DNA of 64,000 nt from Calliopsis andreniformis (Eukaryota; Arthropoda; Insecta; Hymenoptera; Andrenidae): assembly GCF_051401765.1 (NCBI RefSeq), contig NW_027480546.1, positions 1,302,001 to 1,366,000 on the forward strand, read 5' to 3'. Position 1 is the first letter of the stretch; the number at the start of each line of letters is the position of its first letter. Both the position numbers and the translations under genes were made by a program. Positions 59,830 through 64,000 of this stretch are shown here, piece by piece. The notes beneath the pieces were generated by a model. The model saw nothing but the letters and a program-made list of their open reading frames with translations. It was not told the origin of the DNA and made no database searches.

Positions 59830-62800
59830 TAACCATAATAATCTTAATGATGATCATAATATCCATGATAATTATACCAAGATCCGTAATAATCATAATA
59901 ATCATAATAATAACCCTAGTGTCTTCGGAAATAATCATAATATACATTATACTTGCCATAACAACCATAATAGTCATAATAGCCATAATAATCATAATAG
60001 TCGTAATAATAACAATAATGAACTTGGAAATAATGGTAATAATCATTATAATAGTCATAATAGCCATAAAAATCACAATAGCCATAATAATCAGAATGGT
60101 GATCATAATAATCATACTAGCAACCATAATGATCATAGTAATCATCATAATAAACAGAATAGTCATGGAAATAATCTTAATAATCATTATTATTAACGTA
60201 ATAACCATAATGATCTTAATGATGACCATAATATTCATCATAATTATACCCAGACATATAATAATCAAAGTAATCATGATAATAGGCATAATAAGCTTTG
60301 AAATAATCATAATAAAAGTTATACTAGCCATAGTAACCATAATAATCATAATAACTATAATAATCATAATAGTCATAATAATAACCGTAATAAACTGGGA
60401 AATAATCATATTTATCAGTATAATTGTAATAATAACCATAAAAATCATAATAGCCATAATAAACTGAATGTTGATCCTAATAATCATACTAACAACCATA
60501 ATAATCATAGTGATCATCATAATAACTACAATAATCATAATAATCGTAATTGTAATGTTAATACGCATAGCAATAATCACAATATTCAGAGTAACCATAA
60601 TAATTTTAATGATGATCATAATATCCATGATAATTATACCAAGATCCGTAATAATCATAATAATCATAATAATAACCGTAATGGGTTCGGAAATAATCAT
60701 AATATACATTATACTAGCCATAACAACCATAATAGTTATAATAGCCATAATAATCATAATAGTCGTAATAATAACAATTATGAACTAGGAAATAATCGTA
60801 ATAATCATTATAATAGTCATAATAGCCATAAAAATCACAATAGCCATAATAATCAGAATGGTGATCATAATAATCATACTAACAACCATAATGATCATAG
60901 TAATCATCATAATAAACAGAATAGTCATGGAAATAATCTTAATAATCATTATGATTATCGTAATAACCATAATCATCGTAATAACCATAATGATCTTAAT
61001 GATGACCATAATATTCATCATAATTATACTAAGACAAATAATAATCAGAGTAATCATAATAATAAACATAATAAGCTTTGAAATAATCACAATAACCGTT
61101 ATACTAGCCATAGTAACCATAATAATCATAATAACTATAATAATCATAATAGTCATAATAATAACCGTAATAAACTTGGAAATAATCATATTTATCAGTA
61201 TAATTGTAATAATAACCATAAAAATCATAATAGCCATAATAATCTGAAAGTTGATCCTAATAATCATACTAACAACCATAATAATCATAGTGATCATCAT
61301 AATAACTACAATAATCATAATAATCGTAATTGTAATGTTAATAAGCATAGCAATAATCACAATATTCAGAGTAACCATAATAATTTTAATGATGATCATA
61401 ATATCCATGATAATTATACCAAGATCCGTAATAATCATAATAATCATAATAATAACCGTAATGGGTTCGGAAATAATCATAATATACATTATACTAGCCA
61501 TAACAACCATAATAGTTATAATAGCCATAATAATCATAATAGTCGTAATAATAACAATTATGAACTAGGAAATAATCGTAATAATCATTATAATAGTCAT
61601 AATAGCCATAAAAATCACAATAGCCATAATAATCAGAATGGTGATCATACTAATCATACTAGCAACCATAATGATCATAGTAATCATCATAATAAACAGA
61701 ATAGTCATGGAAATAATCTTAATAATCATTATGATTATCGTAATAACCATAATCATCGTAATAACCATAATGATCTTAATGATGACCATAATATTCATCA
61801 TAATTATACCAAGATCCATAATAATCATAGTAACCGTAATAATAAACATAATAAGCTTTGAAATAATCATAATAACCTTAATACTAGCCATAATAACCAT
61901 AATAATCATAATAACCAGAGTAATCATAATAGTCATAATAATCGCAATAACCATAATGATCTTAATGATGATCATGATATTCATCATAATTATACCAAGA
62001 TCCATAATAAGCATAGTAACCATAATAATAAACATAATAAGCTTTGAAATAATCATAATAACCGTTATACTAGCCATAGAAACCATAATAATGATAATAA
62101 CTATAATAATCATAATAGTGATAATAATAACCGTAATAAACATGGAAATAATCATATTTATCATTATAATAGCAATAATAACCATAAAAATCATAATAGC
62201 CATAATAATCTGAATGTTGATCCTAATAATCATACTAACAACCATAATAATCATAGTGATCATCATAATAACTACAATAATCATAATAATCGTAATTGTA
62301 ATGTTAATAAGCATAGCAATAATCACAATAATCATAGTAACCATAATAATCTTAATGATGATCATAATATCCATGATAATTATACCAAGATCCGTAATAA
62401 TCATAATAATCATAATAATAACCCTAATGTCTTCGGAAATAATCATAATATACATTATACTTGCCATAACAACCATAATAGTCATAATAGCCATAATAAT
62501 CATAATAGTCGTAATAATAACAATAATGAACTTGGAAATAATGGTAATAATCATTATAATAGTCATAATAGCCATAAAAATCACAATAGCCATAATAATC
62601 AGAATGGTGATCATAATAATCATACTAGCAACCATAATGATCACAGTAATCATCATAATAAACAGAATAGTCATGGAAATAATCTTAAGAATCGTTATTA
62701 TTATCGGAATAACGATACTGATCTTAATGATGACCATAATATTCATCATAATTATACCTAGACATATAGTAATCAGAGTAATCATCATAATAAGCATAAT

Positions 62801-64000
62801 AAGCTTTGAAATAATCATAATAACCTTAATACTAGCCATAATAACCATAATAATCTTAATAACTAGAGTAATCATAATAGTCATAATAATCGCAATAACC
62901 ATAATGATCTTAATGATGATCATGATATTCATCATAATTATACCAAGATCCATAATAAGCATGGTAACCATAATAATAAACATAATAAGCTTTGAAATAA
63001 TCATAATAAAAGTTATACTAGCCATAGTAACCATAATAATCATAATAACTATAATAATCATAATAGTGATAATAATAACCGTAATAAACTTGGAAATAAT
63101 CATATTTATCATCATAATAGCAATAGTAACCATAAAAATCATAATAGCCATAATAATCTGAATGTTGATCCTAATAATCATACTTACAACCATAATAAAC
63201 ATAGTGATCATCATAATAACTACAATAATCAAAATAATCGTAATTGTAATGTTAATAAGCATAGCAATAATCACAATAATCATAGTAACCATAATAATCT
63301 TAATGATGATCATAATATCCATGATAATTATACCAAGATCCGTAATAATCATAATAATCACAATAATAACCCTAATGTCTTCGGAAATAATCATAATATA
63401 CATTATACTTGCCATAACAACCATAATAGTCATAATAGCCATAATAATCATAATAGTCGTAATAATAACAATAATGAACTTGGAAATAATGGTAATAATC
63501 ATTATAATAGTCATAATAGCCATAAAAATCACAATAGCCATAATAATCAGAATGGTGATCATAATAATCATACTAGCAACCATAATGATCATAGTAATCA
63601 TCATAATAAACAGAATAGTCATGGAAATAATCTTAATAATCATTATTATTAACGTAATAACCATAATGATCTTAATGATGACCATAATATTCATCATAAT
63701 TATACCCAGACATATAATAATCAAAGTAATCATGATAATAGGCATAATAAGCTTTGAAATAATCATAATAAAAGTTATACTAGCCATAGTAACCATAATA
63801 ATCATAATAACTATAATAATCATAATAGTGATAATAATAACCGTAATAAACTTGGAAATAATCATATTTATCATTATAATAGCAATAATAACACATAAAA
63901 ATCATAATAGCCATAATAATCTCAATGTTGATCATAATCATCATACTAACAGCCATAATAATCATAGTGATCATCATAATAACTACAATAATGATAATAA
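59830..64000 (-). repeat. Distal re-copy of 26,444-30,614 (runs off the window)
   Basis: From about 59,830 the match switches to a shift of 33,386 bp and stays there to the window end. This skips 3,474 bp of the source (about 22,970-26,443), close to one 3,456-bp HOR. Private markers of the 27-30 kb copy are present: CATATAGTAATCAG (about 62,764), CTTACAACCATAATAAAC (about 63,183) and the ACACAT insertion (63,891). Only a handful of differences were noticed, such as GTAATAAACATGG at 62,132. Confidence 0.85.

Larger units (their letters stand above)
1..64000. repeat. AT-rich 9-bp-based satellite array filling the window
   Basis: Every line of the window is made of variants of the 9-mer ATTATTATG or its complement CATAATAAT. 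Common one-base variants replace ATT with ACT, GTT, GCT or AGT, and ATG with ACG, GTG or ATA. Larger landmarks recur: GATCTTGGTATAAT, TCATCATTAAGAT, GATCAACATTCAGAT, GATCACCATTCTGAT, TTTCCAAG, TTTCAAAGCTT, TTTCCGAAC and GGCTAGTATAA. Their spacing is mostly 390 bp, giving roughly 160 monomers. Since 390 is not a multiple of 9, each monomer carries a 3-nt offset from perfect 9-bp periodicity. No unique sequence, transposon terminus, poly-A tail, tRNA or rRNA segment was seen. The size and the layered repeat structure point to a eukaryotic satellite. Centromere or heterochromatin identity is inference only. Confidence 0.97.
11581..64000 (-). repeat. Inverted satellite domain (T-rich strand on bottom)
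   Basis: From here to the window end the + strand reads CATAATAAT-like, the complement of the first domain. The monomer families are the same: the reverse complement of 11,584-11,685 matches 531-632 nearly base for base, including the rare TACTGATAAATATG and ATTAGGATCAAC variants. The inverted domain thus derives from the same satellite. It carries several independent HOR blocks, listed separately. Confidence 0.93.

Noticed and set aside
1..64000. One continuous Tyr-rich gene in a code where TAA and TAG mean Gln
   Set aside because: TAA and TAG are one substitution away from the dominant TAT codon, so their abundance is expected by chance. TGA also occurs in this frame in several copies (for example about 2,422 and 5,091). 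The orientation switch and 1-bp indels also break a single frame. Kept only as a testable finding.
1..64000. Insertion sequences, retrotransposons, tRNA or rRNA genes
   Set aside because: No stretch longer than a few tens of bases departs from the 9-bp-derived pattern, so no mobile element or RNA gene can be supported.

Overview
The whole 64 kb window is one AT-rich satellite array. I found no gene, RNA gene, transposon, CRISPR array or unique sequence in it. On its T-rich strand the sequence is built from a degenerate 9-bp word, ATTATTATG, with single-base variants. About 23% of bases are G or C in the one line I counted. The 9-mers are organised into monomers of about 390 bp, roughly 160 in the window. 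Two diverged families, A and B, usually alternate as 780-bp dimers, and blocks of dimers are themselves copied as higher-order repeats (HORs). This architecture suggests a eukaryotic centromeric, heterochromatic or sex-chromosome-type satellite. Nothing here identifies the species.

Layout. From 1 to about 11,554 the T-rich strand is the + strand. This domain holds a 5,880-bp HOR: one full copy at 551-6,430 and a truncated one at 6,431-11,010. At 11,555-11,603 the array flips orientation through a short compound junction, and from about 11,581 to the end the T-rich strand is the - strand. The inverted domain opens with four 1,836-bp HOR units (11,581 to about 18,800) and a mixed stretch to 23,479. 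Two 3,456-bp units follow (23,480 to about 30,436), then a mixed stretch containing a 390-bp monomer in triplicate (32,388-33,557). About 2.2 copies of a 6,268-bp unit come next (35,095 to about 48,650), then a run of 780-bp dimers (48,327-51,632) and a mosaic (to 55,091). The last 8.9 kb (55,092-64,000) is a re-copied, internally shortened version of 17,168-30,614.

The most notable result is register. A hand alignment of one A monomer with one B monomer gives 81 substitutions in 390 positions and no indel. Over the whole window I can account for every shift of the triplet register, apart from the inversion, with only four distinct 1-bp indels; three of them are inherited by several HOR copies. 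Long open frames therefore exist on both strands, up to 1,147 codons, but they are a by-product of a stop-poor 9-bp word and I do not call them genes. One frame, a Tyr-Tyr-Gly/Asp frame, shows a mild excess of synonymous-type T/C changes but has recurrent in-frame TAA and TAG codons. It is reported as a testable oddity, not as a gene. All comparisons were made by eye from landmarks, so edges are approximate (usually within tens of bases).
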